Positions 31,809 through 44,532 of a stretch of 64,000 nucleotides of DNA are shown here, in pieces (the stretch's first letter is position 1; each line of letters opens with the position of its first letter). Origin of the DNA: Dryomyza anilis (lineage: Eukaryota > Arthropoda > Insecta > Diptera > Dryomyzidae). The notes beneath the pieces are model-generated. The model worked only from the letters and a program-made list of their open reading frames with translations. It was not told where the DNA came from and did not search any database. The stretch spans positions 80,904,583 through 80,968,582 of the forward strand of contig OX638130.1 in the NCBI GenBank assembly GCA_951804985.1. The letters are read 5' to 3'. The position numbers were made by a program, and so were the translations under genes.

Positions 31809-32495
31809 CTACTCACGCCTCAGTTCAATTCAATTCACTCCACTTTACGCCAAACCAAAGCGAAGCAAACCACATACATATTATACATATGCGGCACAAT
31901 CCTTTGCATCGCTTTTTCTTTCAACACTTCGATAAGCCACCGAAATAAAATAAAACTATAAAAACGGTTAGTCAAAAATTTCCCACATACGTTGAACTGG
32001 AACTAGCGGGTGGATAAAGGTTCGGTGTTTAAGTGGTGCGACTATTTCCAGACTACCATGGAGCTTCCTTCAGCGAAGGCTTTGTTGCATTTTGCAGTTT
32101 TGTTTTCTCTGGCATTTGCATTATAATCCAAAAAATAACATAAAATAATCTGAATATGTAGAGAAATGCATATAATACCTGAACCCGTATTTTATGCTGT
32201 TTGAGAATACGAAACATTTTTGTCGTCAGTATGCAAACCGCACACATTTGCATGCATGGTGGTTGTGTCGTGTGTGCGGCTCAAGTGGCACACACCGATG
32301 TCAAGAGGTTAAATTTGTGACATTCTGTTGAAATCTTAAAAATGTTTTTCCTTTCTTTGCACGGTAATTGGTATAGTACAACTGCGCCAATAAGGTTGAA
32401 ACCAGGCCACTGTGCCCTGAGAAAGAGTTGCCTTAATACTAAACACTGCACTTATGCATTTATCATATATAATACCTATAACTAATAGGAAAAAG
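31809..32495. other. GC-richer unique-looking sequence
   Basis: 31810-32330 looks non-repetitive (GCCAAACCAAAGCGAAGC; CACACCGATGTC). A minus-strand open frame at 32053-32253 has no recognised domain. No gene called. Confidence 0.35.
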
Positions 32496-33812
32496 GAATA
32501 AAGAATAAAGAATAAAGAATTAAGAATAAAGAATAAAGAATAAAGAATAAAGAATAAAGAATAAAGAATAAAGAATAAAGAATAAAGAATAAAGAATAAA
32601 GAATAAAGAATAAAGAATAAAGAATAAAGAATAAAGAATAAAGAATAAAGAATAAAGAATAAAGAATAAAGAATAAAGAATAAAGAATAAAGAATAAAGA
32701 ATAAAGAATAAAGAATAAAGAATAAAGAATAAAGAATAAAGAATAAAGAATAAAGAATAAAGAATAAAGAATAAAGAATAAAGAATAAAGAATAAAGAAT
32801 AAAGAATAAAGAATAAAGAATAAAGAATAAAGAATAAAGAATAAAGAATAAAGAATAAAGAATAAAGAATAAAGAATAAAGAATAAAGAATAAAGAATAA
32901 AGAATAAAGAATAAAGAATAAAGAATAAAGAATAAAGAATAAAGAATAAAGAATAAAGAATAAAGAATAAAGAATAAAGAATAAAGAATAAAGAATAAAG
33001 AATAAAGAATAAAGAATAAAGAATAAAGAATAAAGAATAAAGAATAAAGAATAAAGAATAAAGAATAAAGAATAAAGAATAAAGAATAAAGAATAAAGAA
33101 TAAAGAATAAAGAATAAAGAATAAAGAATAAAGAATAAAGAATAAAGAATAAAGAATAAAGAATAAAGAATAAAGAATAAAGAATAAAGAATAAAGAATA
33201 AAGAATAAAGAATAAAGAATAAAGAATAAAGAATAAAGAATAAAGAATAAAGAATAAAGAATAAAGAATAAAGAATAAAGAATAAAGAATAAAGAATAAA
33301 GAATAAAGAATAAAGAATAAAGAATAAAGAATAAAGAATAAAGAATAAAGAATAAAGAATAAAGAATAAAGAATAAAGAATAAAGAATAAAGAATAAAGA
33401 ATAAAGAATAAAGAATAAAGAATAAAGAATAAAGAATAAAGAATAAAGAATAAAGAATAAAGAATAAAGAATAAAGAATAAAGAATAAAGAATAAAGAAT
33501 AAAGAATAAAGAATAAAGAATAAAGAATAAAGAATAAAGAATAAAGAATAAAGAATAAAGAATAAAGAATAAAGAATAAAGAATAAAGAATAAAGAATAA
33601 AGAATAAAGAATAAAGAATAAAGAATAAAGAATAAAGAATAAAGAATAAAGAATAAAGAATAAAGAATAAAGAATAAAGAATAAAGAATAAAGAATAAAG
33701 AATAAAGAATAAATAATAAATAATAAATAATAAAGAATAAAGAATAAAGAATAAAGAATAAAGAATAAAGAATAAAGAATAAAGAATAAAGAATAAAGAA
33801 TAAAGAATAAAG
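32496..33812. repeat. (GAATAAA)n heptanucleotide satellite, ~188 units
   Basis: 1317 bp of nearly perfect GAATAAA repeats (188 x 7 = 1316). The only departures seen are one GAATTAA-type unit near 32517 and three consecutive TAATAAA units at 33714-33734. The uniformity implies recent expansion or ongoing homogenisation. Assembly length may be unreliable. Confidence 0.97.
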
Positions 33813-36480
33813 ATTTGATTTGGTGGTTGATATAAAAGAAAAAATTATTATGTTTGCAAATATGATCAGAAAATATGTCCTGTGAAGTAATATTATAATG
33901 AATATAATTTTAATAAATGTTTAAAATTATTTCTCGATTATTTCAATTTTTTTTTTAATTTCACTTCCAAAATCGCAAGACTCGCCACTATTAAAATTAT
34001 TTCTGCAGGATAACTACTAGTTTGAAGTCATTGTAATTGGTTAGAAAGTACGGGGAATGAACTGGTTTGTCATTATAAATTAGAAAAAAATAATGTGATC
34101 TGTAACGAAATTTTAAGAAAAACAATGACAAAGTAAAAATTTGTATTTTTATTTTTGTAAATTTCAACGTACCTTTGAAAAAAGTAATGATGTTTGAAGA
34201 TGTGATATACCATGGGAAATGTAATTTAATTTTCTAAAATATAAGTTAAAAATTGATATTCATTTATCAACAGATTATACTTTATTACAAATTTTCTTGA
34301 CTAGGTTATGTCAGTAATATACATCTCTTAAACACCCTGTATCTTAAACTGGGTGCCAAATTAGACATATTTTTATTTTACATTTTCTTATTTTTTGAGT
34401 CATAGAATGACCCCCTGAATTATTGACATCGATAAACCAAACACCCAGTATATAGTTTCCTTACAAGAACTTGTATCGGGTTACATTTGAATTAAAGTTT
34501 TGCACTATATATTCCTAAAACGTTTAAATTGAAAGTGTGAACTTTAAAATTTAAAGTGAAGCTTTTTTCACGGTATACCCCCACAATTGCCACCAACGAT
34601 TGGTACCAATACTTGGTTGAGTGTATTCGAAATATGCACATGCCCTGGTAACAGCAACAGTTTGGCTTGTTTGATGTCAGCCTTGTGTGACTGGCAGAGT
34701 AGACACACATTCTCGACAAATTTACCAAATTACAATAATTTTCAGTAAAACTTGTTGATTTTTAACGGCGGCATCCGCGCACTACCAAGTAGTGTGGTCC
34801 ACTTTGGCGTGACCTGTGGCGCCATCTATTTAGTAGGTGGCCGCTTTTGGTATTGTAACGTAGTTCTGGATATGTAATGAGTTTGAAATGCAATTTCTAC
34901 ACTACACCGACATGTGCTGGTGGCATGTTTCGAGTGTACACTAAATGGTTTATGGAACATGGTGCAGTATCAGCCAGCGAATTATTTATTGCAGCGACAT
35001 TTGAAAATTTTAATGGAAATTTGTTGGCAATTTTGTTTTCGGTAACATGCAGCTTTTTGCTACATTATTAGGTTTAATGTACACAAATTCCGCTGATACA
35101 TAATTGGAAGCAACAAAGTTTTCGATTTATTTTGATTTCGTAAATAATTTTTTTACTTTTTGGTTTCAGCTCTGATTCTAAATAAAAATGATATCTAAAT
35201 TACAGCAAACTTTAAAATTATAGATACTAATGGAATATTATTAAATAACTAGCTTGGGATTAATTTAAGCGTGGCCTTGTGATGCATTTTTATTGCATCA
35301 ATGACTCTGAGCTAAGTGAGTGATGAAAAAAAGGGTGAGCATCGTCCAAACATTACCTTTAACCCTTATAGTGATTTTAATGGAAAATCGAAAATAACAG
35401 ATATTTTGTATATATGATAATGTTATAGTGAAAATTGAAGAAAAAAAACCTGTAAGGAATTTGAAATTTAGTTAGGTTCACAGAAAAAAATAATCGACGT
35501 AAATATAGCAACCGATATAATTTGCATTCAGTAATCAATCCAGCAATGAAATTCACTAATTTAATGAAAACATTTGCTATTCTTCGTTAAATCAGCATCT
35601 ACGTTTGCTAATATGACTATTTGTACGTCAATGCAGCAAATTAATTAGTCGATGCAGTTTCAGCAATTATATAAAGTACCGAAACATATTTCATAAAGTT
35701 TAAAAAAATGAAAATTCAATGCGGTATCCTTATAAAGTGTTCAGAGATTGCTAAAGTTTACAAATCATGAAAATAACTGCAAACTTGTAGAAGTGAAAAT
35801 ATCTGCTTTCATTGTATTACCAATAGATACAAATTTGAGACCACTACTAACCAAAAAAAAAATACAATATTCTTATATGATTTACCATTAAGTAGAGCGG
35901 TTTATTCTAAAAAACTAATCAATTTGGCAGATAAAGAAAAGGTATTCCATAGATTTGAGTGTTAAATGGTTCTAGGTACGAAAGTCGGTGAATCAGATGT
36001 CTCCGATCGATCGGACTCCTCATAATACAACACCAGACAGAAAATGTAAATAAGTTCTGATTTTTATTGATATAGCTCCTACTCTGACATAATCATTTCA
36101 ATAGCTAGATAGTCCGACTATCAGGTAGAATTTACATACGTAAAAAGGGGACCAAATCTGTGACTGAAATAACTTGAGCTAGTGTTCACTGAATATAATA
36201 AAAATCTTAAATGAGAAAAAGTGATATATTTATCTCATTGTTTTTTTTATTTGTTTTTGGAAAGGTTATATCATACCAATTTTGCCTATAAATTTAAAAT
36301 ATCAATATTGCTTTCAGACAACCTCGGAAATGAAAGGGTTAAAATTAATTAAGGTGCAATTTTGCATTTTCCACCATCTGCACTCTCATAAAATGTTCAT
36401 AGATTCTTCGAAAGCCTGTGCAATTCTTGCTTTGACACAAACAATAAAAAAAAACAAGCGCAACAATTAGAAGTATACAT
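33813..36480. other. AT-rich, no gene recognised
   Basis: 34740-35075 is GC-richer (GCGGCATCCGCGCAC, GTGGCGCCATCTATTTAG), with an open frame at 34877-35071 of no known family. 34330-34460 holds ACACCCTGTAT and ACACCCAGTAT words. 35490-35700 begins CACAGAAAAAAATAATCG, MITE-like. Nothing else supported. Confidence 0.4.
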
Positions 36481-37397
36481 CAGCCAGGTTTTACTCCAAA
36501 CCTATTTAAAGTCTTTCAAAATACTATGCAAGCGCTTTGCTCCCTATTTTTCTAATTACTTAAAAAAAGGGGAACCTACTACAAGCCAACACATGCAATA
36601 ATTGCAGCAGATTCCTCGGATGAAGGTGTGGGTCATTCTGGGCCTTTCTATGTGTGCGCGCATAACTTTGAAAGCCTCGCAGTAACCCCCAGAACATCGC
36701 GATGGTTCAAGAATTTCAGGGCATTGCACCCTGAAATAAGCGCGAATGACATGACATGCATGCATAAATGTCAAAGCAAGGCTCTTGAATGTGTTGCTGG
36801 GTGTGGTGTTGGTTGCTGTTGAATTAAATCAGCAGCAGTAGTAGCAGTAACAGTACCAGTGCCAGTAACTGTGGCGGTTGGCAACAGCAAAATCAACGTT
36901 TTATGTGCAGCTTCTTTATTGTGACTTTTGCTTAAGTTTTTGATTTGCACAGAACGAACCCTCCGTCCAGGAAGCAATGCAAGCACACATTTCAGAACTT
37001 TTGAAGCATTTTTTCGTTGTGTTCAAGCTCGAGGGACCCTAGCTGGAGGGTAGCACACAGGACGACTCGACTACGATTGTCAGTACCATCCAGAGCATTA
37101 AGAGGGTGCATCATTCTATGCGAAATGTCATCATCAGGATAAGTGCGCTGCCGTCAGTGGGTTGGGAGTGAAAGTTTCAAGAGGAACCCTTTTTTAACTA
37201 AGCATAAAAAAACTGAGTGTGACTCAAAGTTGAATTTTTATACTTTATGAACTACGATCCATTTCAATACTAACAGTTACAACATCGGAAAATAATCCAA
37301 AAACAATCCAATAAATCAATTTATTAAATTCATTTACCAGTTCTAATTTAGTCTCAAACGTTTGTCATTGCAAAAGTTATTGAGACAACTATTTATT
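36481..37397. other. Unique-looking block with CAG-type repeats
   Basis: 36825-36890 contains CAGCAGCAGTAGTAGCAG followed by CAGTACCAGTGCCAG. Overlapping open frames (plus 36628-36822, minus 36556-36774 and 36771-36986) have no recognised domain. Likely single-copy host DNA; function not evident. Confidence 0.4.
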
Positions 37398-37445
37398 ATA
37401 CCCTACACTTAGAGGGAAAGGGTATATTCAGTTTGGTATGCCGCA
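37398..37445 (+). mobile_element. DINE family A 5'-end fragment
   Basis: TATACCCTACACTTAGAGGG then AAAGGGTATATTCAGTTTGG match the first ~45 bp of family A, then break off at GCCGCACAGTGG. Confidence 0.75.
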
Positions 37446-37542
37446 CAGTGGTTCGGCTCCATACTAACGGCGGAAAAGACTATAAGGAGTTGTCAGAAAT
37501 CTATGAAATTTTGAAGACAGTGTCTTGGATGTTTACAGGGCG

Positions 37543-38452
37543 TATCCATTAGACTGACAATGACTTTGTATGAAAAAAAAAATCATCTAGTTTGATTTTG
37601 AAGGTCACCCCCTTGAAATGCTCTATTGAATTAGAAAATCGATGTGGAGAATTTTCAGCGAAATCCGAATATGGGAAATGGACCCGCCGAGACCTCAAAG
37701 TAGGCGTTTTCGTACTTAAATCAACAATTTCAAAAATACCCAGTCTGCCTTGTCTCGGAGACCTTCGATGCCTCGAAGCTTTCTCGAATAACTTCGATAA
37801 AAAAGTTCGATCTCGTTGCATTCTCGATTCTAATTTTTAAAAATTTTCGTACATTCAAATTCTTTGAGAAGATACGATATATAAACATTTATCAAATCGA
37901 TATCGCAATATTTTTCGCAGCAATCTCGAACTTTGATCATTTTTTTCTTCGATATCGTTCCGATTTCAAAAAATTTCTCGTATCGAGAAAACTCCGACAG
38001 AACGTTCCGGTATCTACCTACCATCTAGATCCAATTTGACGCTCGATATCGATACGAGAACGGGTCCGATATCGTGTAATTTCTCCATTTACTCGCATTG
38101 ATCTCGTAACGATATCGATACGAATGGCATACTGGGTAAACACTGCTTCTGTATTTTTTATCCGATTTTTTTCATTTATAGTTTCTTGAAAAGTTAATAA
38201 AATTTTCCAACAGATGACATACCCACATTTTTAGTTTATTGCGTTTGAGAGACATCATTTCAATTCAATTTTGAAATTGTTAATTTAGGAACGAAAACGC
38301 CTGCTTTGAGGTCCCGGCGGGTCCACTTCCAATATTGGGATTGCGCTGAAAATTCTCCACATCGATTTTCTCATCCAATAGAGCATTTCTATGGGGTGAC
38401 CTCCTCTCGATTCGAAATCATGATTTTCCATTGCCAGTCTAGTATCCATAGA
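37543..38452. mobile_element. Long inverted-repeat element, ~170-bp arms
   Basis: Left arm 37543-37722 (TATCCATTAGACTGACAATG; GATGTGGAGAATTTTCAGCG; GACCTCAAAGTAGGCGTTTTCG) is mirrored at 38285-38452. Arms are about 85-90% alike. The centre holds another element (37738-38137). Open frames 37592-37840 (plus) and 37549-37821 (minus) are arm sequence, not genes. Confidence 0.82.
37738..38137. mobile_element. 400-bp MITE, ACCCAGT(C/A)TGCC ends
   Basis: ACCCAGTCTGCC at the left faces ACCCAGTATGCC read from the right. The interior is dense in TCGATATCG/CTCGA words. The MITE at 44124-44465 has a similar start (ACCCAGCAAACC) and composition. It lies inside the palindromic element 37543-38452. Confidence 0.72.
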
Positions 38453-39275
38453 ATGTAATATTTTAATTATATCATATCATACTTTTCTACGAGATTTTTA
38501 CAAATTTTGGAACATTAGTAACCTATATAATAAATCTTCAATATCTCGATAATGATTAGAGTCTGAAAAATGTACTCATACGCCCTACTCTAAAGCTATT
38601 GAACACTATTGGTGATTAAAATGCAATAACTTTTAAACAGATTGACCGATTTCACAAACTGGTATATTCATAGAAACCCAAATATTTAGAAAAATTTAGA
38701 AAAATAGAATGAAAATTTGTTTTCCTGAATATTTTCCTCCATTAAGTGGATGCTAATCTTATTCACTACGATTTTGACGCACAGTATAAACGGTTGAAAA
38801 AGGAGTCATATAATGTTCACCAAAAATGTTCCCCATAAAAAATTAAGAAGGGTCTTCAAATGATTTAATAACCCCAGAGACACACAGTTAGAAAGATACA
38901 TAATAATATTTGTTACATATAAAATTTGTAAAAAAAATATATTTTTTTAATCTCGTAGGCTGATACTGTTTCACAAATATCTCAGAATATTGCAAGAAGT
39001 TGCACCCAAAAAATACACCCAAAATATGGTTTTTGACCCTCTTGGGGGGACCTGGACCACTCCAAAGGATACCATTAGTCTTCTAATGAGGTTCGCTATC
39101 CATTTCCGCAATAAAAAAAATTTTGAACAAAATGGTTTTTGGATTTTGACCCCTTTTGGTGGTCATGGACCACCGAGAGTGGTACCATTCGATTTCCCTC
39201 GATGTCTGCTACCGATTTCTGCAATATTTTTTCGGTTTTTTTATCACTTTCCGCCCACTTTGGCCCACTCACGAA
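38453..39275. repeat. AT-rich; imperfect tandem pair at 39010-39225
   Basis: A segment with AATATGGTTTTTGACC and GGACCTGGACCAC (39020-39115) is followed by a second version with AAAATGGTTTTTGG and GGTCATGGACCAC (39128-39225), each ending in a CCGNTTTCTGCAATA-like stretch. Frames across them (38990-39307) are repeat-derived. The rest shows nothing recognisable. Confidence 0.55.
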
Positions 39276-39405
39276 CGAAAAATTACCAGGGTAGCTCGAA
39301 TATTTAATACCAGGGTTTTTCGAGTATTTGAACTACCCGGGTATTACCCGAGTAGCTCGAAAAACCCGGGCACCCGGGTAATCGAGAGCTCTGTATTAAT
39401 TCTAC
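39276..39405. repeat. hAT-like terminal region, CCCGGGT/AGCTCGA repeats
   Basis: Dense inverted words GAACTACCCGGGTATTACCC, GTAGCTCGAAAAACCCGGGC and GGTAATCGAGAGCTCTG. Read from the right it begins CAGAGCTCTCG, a hAT-style start. The partner end was not located. Confidence 0.45.
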
Positions 39406-39598
39406 TTGTGTTTTTCATTTTCAGAATCAGTACAGTTTAGAAGTTTCAAAGCATATGAAAACATTATCCAATTGCACATAATTATTGTAAAAGATGACCT
39501 AATTAATTGACTTGCATATTGACTGCAATTGACTGCATATTTCAAAATTAAAAAACCTTCTTTTTTAAAATAGTTTTTTCCGCAACTGGACCACTATG

Positions 39599-39697
39599 CG
39601 CAGTTTGTAACACCCAGTAAGAAGCAACTCCGGTATGAAAAAGTTATATATTCTTTATCAGCATGATCTCCTGAGTCGATTTAGCAATGTCCGTCCT
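39599..39697 (+). mobile_element. DINE family A 5' fragment
   Basis: CAGTTTGTAACACCCAG through TTCTTTATCAGCATGATCTC to the first GTCC of the GTCY array matches family A from about position 40 to 140, then ends. Confidence 0.75.
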
Positions 39698-39700
39698 ACA

Positions 39701-41331
39701 ATCTAACGAACTTTCGTTTAGAACAGGATTGGAGAACATTTTCAAGAGTAGTGACGGTCCACGTCCCTTTTTATATAGGTAGATGGTATATTAAGTTTTT
39801 GCATATATTGTACATATATTGTAAAGAATACTGTTCTTAATTTTTTCCCAATTTATTAATAAACTTACTCTCTGAGAATAGCCCATACATGACTCAGTTT
39901 CGAGAAAAACGACATCGAATGTTTATAGTAATTCTGTAATTGGATAGCCAACTCCATTTAACCAAAAATGGCGTATGGAGTAAACCAGAGAGTGAAAAGT
40001 CACACAAAAATCACACAATATCACACGATGTGAAAAGTCGAGAGTCTCAAAATCACGCGAGAATTCGCTATTTGAGATTTATCTCACAAAGTTGGTAGCG
40101 TTGGCTACCAGAACACATACAAAATGTTTTCAGAATATTCATCCATAATTTGGTTATATAAATTTATAAAAAAATAAATGTCCGCAAGAAAAGTGGAAAG
40201 CATGAACAAAATTTTGACAAAAATATTCCCTGTCTAGGCTTTTTTTTGAAATGGTCATAAGTAGTGCGAAGGTAGTTCAATATTTAACATTTTTTAAATA
40301 TGAATACCGTAAAGTCTAATATTGTATTTTCAAAATTTCGAAAATTTTAAAACTCGATAACTTGAAAAATATTAAAAAAAAAAAATTATATGTGGTTAGA
40401 CTAACACTCAAAAAACTAAACTTTTTGCCAAATTTCATCCCAATTGGACAACATCGATTTTTTGAGCTGGACATTTCAGGAATAATGCCCCATATGTAAA
40501 CACATCCTCTGTAGTGACTTGAAAATTCAAACGGGAATTGGTACCGGCACGAAATGGGTTAAACAAGTTTATAACAAACCAATTTGTTATTTTTAGTTTA
40601 ATTAAAAATCTCGCATGTTTCACTTTGCGGCTTCTGTGTGGTCTTAAAAATAAATACAAAATAAATATATTTCCTCATTTGCATCATCACATGTGATGAC
40701 AAGTTGCCTCAAAACGGCATGAAAATTTCACTTAACATTTTAAAATTAAATATATTGCAACATCTTCATCAACAGCATCCATCCACTTGGTTGTCGTCAA
40801 CGTCGAGCAGTTGTTGCAGAAATAGTCAACAAACCATGAAATATGAAATTGCAAGCAATTTAAAAAAATCTAGAACAGAAAGGACTGAACACAAATATAT
40901 CTAAGCAAATTTAGCTTAAAAAGTTGAGAAAAAATCTACCATGACTTAATGATGATTTAATTTATTGATTTCAAATATCCAATGTATTGAATAAATACAA
41001 TTTAGTATAAAAAAAGTATCAATCAAGATGAATAGGTTACTTTCAGAAAATCGTATTGAACCCCAGTTTGCAAAGATTCTATTATTTTTAACTTTGACTT
41101 TTGATTTGTGATTTCAAAAATGTTAAATTTAATGAAGCAACGTTTCTCGTTGAAAAATAAATAAATCGAACTAATCTTAAATTACCCTAGATGGAGAATT
41201 TTTTTTACTGATATTTTGTGAATGAAACGTTCATAAAACATATTTTTTTCGAATTATTTTATTTATGAATTATATTCATGAATTATGTATAATACAAAAA
41301 AACTGCAAAGTTCATGGATTAAAAATTCTAA
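39701..41331. other. No gene recognised
   Basis: 39755-39830 retains DINE-like words (GATGGTATATTAAGTTTTTG, CATATATTGTA). 40740-40870 is CAACA-rich. 41200-41330 is rich in ATTCATGAATTATG words, as is 46140-46240 on the far side of the hAT element. Short open frames (minus 40435-40659, plus 40704-40904) show no domain. Confidence 0.4.
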
Positions 41332-42600
41332 ATCACTATTAGTGATGGGTAAATCGATTTCGATTTAAGTCGAAAATCGATTTTGTGATTTTAAGATCGA
41401 TTTTTTCGTAGTTGATTTTACATGTTAAAAAATCGATTTTTCAGATGAAATAGTCGTTTTAAAAAATAATAATAAGAAATATACGAATTGGTACAATTTT
41501 TTTTTTCATTTTGCTAATTCCTGTGGTTTTGGTTGTGTTGGATTTTGTTTTTCGTTATTATTTGTATTTTATATCAGTATTATTGCCCAAGTCAAGTTCT
41601 ATCTTATTTCAAAAAATTCGATAAAAAACAAAAAAGTAGATCCCACGAAAGTGCTATCGAAATGTGGGAGCACCACTCCTTAAGCATGACAGATGATCAT
41701 CATTCATAGCATAGCAATTCCAGACGTTGAATTTAAGAACTCATATTCACAAAAAAAGCAGTTAGATGAGGACTCTTCATGCGAAGAAATCGATGATATA
41801 GATTTGATAGTAGAATAATTAAATAACAACTCACAGTCAATTAAAGTAGGTTTAATATACAAAATTTCAAATAAATTTAATTTTTAATTCGATATTTCAC
41901 ATTAAAATTTAATGAAACACAATCACTCTAAACAATTAATAAAATAAAGTTGACGAAAATGTCGTCAGCTTATTTGACAATTTTCTTTAAAGTCGACTTT
42001 ATTTCCTTTATTGTTTAGTCTTAATGTTGGGTTTTCTATCCTCTCTATCATAAAACCGTTCATCGGAAAACTCTCTTGGGCTCAGTGATGCCAACTAAAG
42101 GGGAATTCCCCAATTTGTGGGGAATTTTAGTCTTAGTGGGTAATCGGGGAATGGTCCACTTTTGGAGGGGAATTTCAAATTGGGATTTGTTATATTTTTA
42201 AGGAATGGAATATAGGGGCAACTGGAACATACCTCTATATTCCAATCATGTGAAAGATCATAATTTGGCTTCTAATAAGCTCAATCTTTTAAATAGGATT
42301 CTAGATCTAGATAAATTCCGATCAGATGATGTTTTTCAATATAGAATAAATTTTTACTTAATGTAAGACCTGCAAATTTGACATGCCCTTTAATAGTTGA
42401 AAAAATATTGTTTTCCGTATTTTAAAGATTGCGATTAATGGGAATTTAAAATTTCGAAACTAGAAATACCAATGACAAAAATGATCAAAATTAAAAAAAC
42501 GATTGAAAATAATATATATTTACAACTGCACATTTTTATACAGGTCTTTAAATGGTTAAATTTAATTTTCGAAATAGTTTGCTCCTATTCAAAAATATTT

Positions 42601-42680
42601 TTATCTTGCCCATTTTCAGTAATATTTTAAATCAAGTAATATTTTATCTTGCCCATTTTCAGTAATATTTTAAATCAAGA
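42601..42680. repeat. Tandem duplication, 43-bp unit x2
   Basis: TTATCTTGCCCATTTTCAGT and the following AATATTTTAAATCAAG occur at 42601 and again at 42644, essentially identical, directly before the 180-bp array. Confidence 0.85.
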
Positions 42681-43397
42681 AAACCCCTCGAAAGTGATAC
42701 ATTTGTCAAAATTATGACATATCACCTTACAAAACGGTTCAAATAATTAACTTCCAGAGTTGCCAACTTGTCAATATTTACACATATTCATCCTTAAAGG
42801 ATGCTGAATCTTGTCGAGTAACCGGTTTCTCTGTAAAAAATACCGTTAGTGAGTTATCGTGAAAACCTCTCAAAAGTGATACATTTGTCAAAATTATGAC
42901 ATATCACCTTACAAAACGGTTCAAATAATTAACTTCCAGAGTTGCCAAATTGTCAATATTTACACATATTCATCCTTAAAGGATGCTGAATCTTGTCGAG
43001 TAACCGGTTTCTCTGTAAAAAATCCCGTTAGTGAGTTATCGTGAAAACCCCTCAAAAGTGATACATTTGTCAAAATTATGACATATCACCTTACAAAACG
43101 GTTCAAATAATTCACTTCCAGAGTTGCCAACTTGTCAATATTTACACATATTCATCCTTAAAGGATGCTGAATCTTGTCGAGTAACCGATTTCTCTGTAA
43201 AAAATCCCGTTAAAGTTATCGTGAAAACCCCTCAAAAGTGATACATTTGTCAAAATTATGACATATCACCTTACAAAACGGTTCAAATAATTCACTTCCA
43301 AAGTTGCCAACTTGTCAATATTTACACATATTCATCCTTAAAGGATGCTGAATCTTGTCGAGTAACCGGTTTCTCTGTAAAAAATCCCGTTCGTGAA
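42681..43397. repeat. Four tandem copies of a ~180-bp unit
   Basis: Units begin at 42681, 42863, 43045 and 43225 (spacings 182, 182, 180) and the fourth is about 173 bp. They share AAAGTGATACATTTGTC, ACATATCACCTTAC, CAGAGTTGCCAA and CGAGTAACCGGTTTCTCTG, with a handful of substitutions and a small deletion at the third/fourth junction. Unit length is nucleosome-like, and the array could seed a satellite. No coding potential. Confidence 0.95.
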
Positions 43398-44123
43398 AAA
43401 AACCACAAAATTAACTGAATATCAATGATTAAAAAAAAACATATATATTCTGTTCAGGAGGCTTCTGTGCCCATGTATATTCTTGTGTTGTGCTGAATTC
43501 TCGCAAAAAATTGCAAATATAACTAATTTGTTTAATATGATCCATTTTTTCAGTCACATATATTTAAAATTCCATATTAACTGAGTACTAATTGTCTATC
43601 TATCTGTCGGTAAAGTTTAAAGAAAGTCATTTTGATTTAGAACTATAGACTTTTGACATATTTATTTAATCTAAGTTTAAACTTTCACTGAAAACTGGAC
43701 CTTTATTATTAAATATAGCAAAACTTGGTAATAACAAATAATGTTTCTCAATTTAAAACGGCTGATAAATGTCATTTGAAAATTAGAGAAATCAAGAAAT
43801 AAAAAAACATATTAAATGAATAACATATTGCGTAATATTTGTTCTATGAATTATTTTAATTTATATTAAAAATGTACCCAAAAAGCCATTGCACTTAATA
43901 ATAACTTGGGAATGCTTTGAAATCAATATAGAGTTGAGGTTAACGTTTGAAACACCTTTAACCTAACTTTAAGAATCATAGCTTTTTCAATAAAAACTGG
44001 TAGCTTAACCTTAACTTGAAAATTCCCTAATTCTTAAATCATTATTAACACTAATTCTTAAATTGATTTCAACGTTTACATCAAATCAAGATTTAGCCTT
44101 ATTTTCAACTCGAAATCAAATTA

Positions 44124-44465
44124 ACCCAGCAAACCAAACGATATTTTTACGATATCGAAACGATATCATTTATATGCTCAAACTATCGTTTTCGATAATC
44201 TAAAATGATACGAGAATGATAGGGTTTTTGATAAAAACGAACTTATCTATAACGATATCGTTATTTTTTGAAGATATAGGTATCGAGTAGATATCGAAAA
44301 AGTGTTCATATTCGATAAACAAATTTAATTTCTTCAGAATATTTTCTTTTATGACAATAATTTCAGAAAACATACAATTTAATTTCAAAATATTTTGAGT
44401 TTCATATCGTAAATTTATCTTCATTTTACCGAATTCAAAAATTATCGTCAAATGGTTTGTAGGGA
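44124..44465. mobile_element. MITE, ACCCAGCAAACC-like ends
   Basis: ACCCAGCAAACCAAACGATA at the left faces TCCCTACAAACCATTTGACG read from the right. The interior is rich in ATCGATATCG-type words, like the 37738-38137 element. The open frame at 44200-44451 (minus) is internal and not a gene. Confidence 0.6.
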
Positions 44466-44532
44466 ACTTACATTTACTTTGATTTAATCCTACAAAATAA
44501 GTAAAAAAAAGTGGATCCTACTATAAGACAAA

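Noticed and set aside
42681..43397. A CRISPR-like array
   Set aside because: The whole ~180-bp unit is repeated without unique spacers, and this is eukaryotic DNA.
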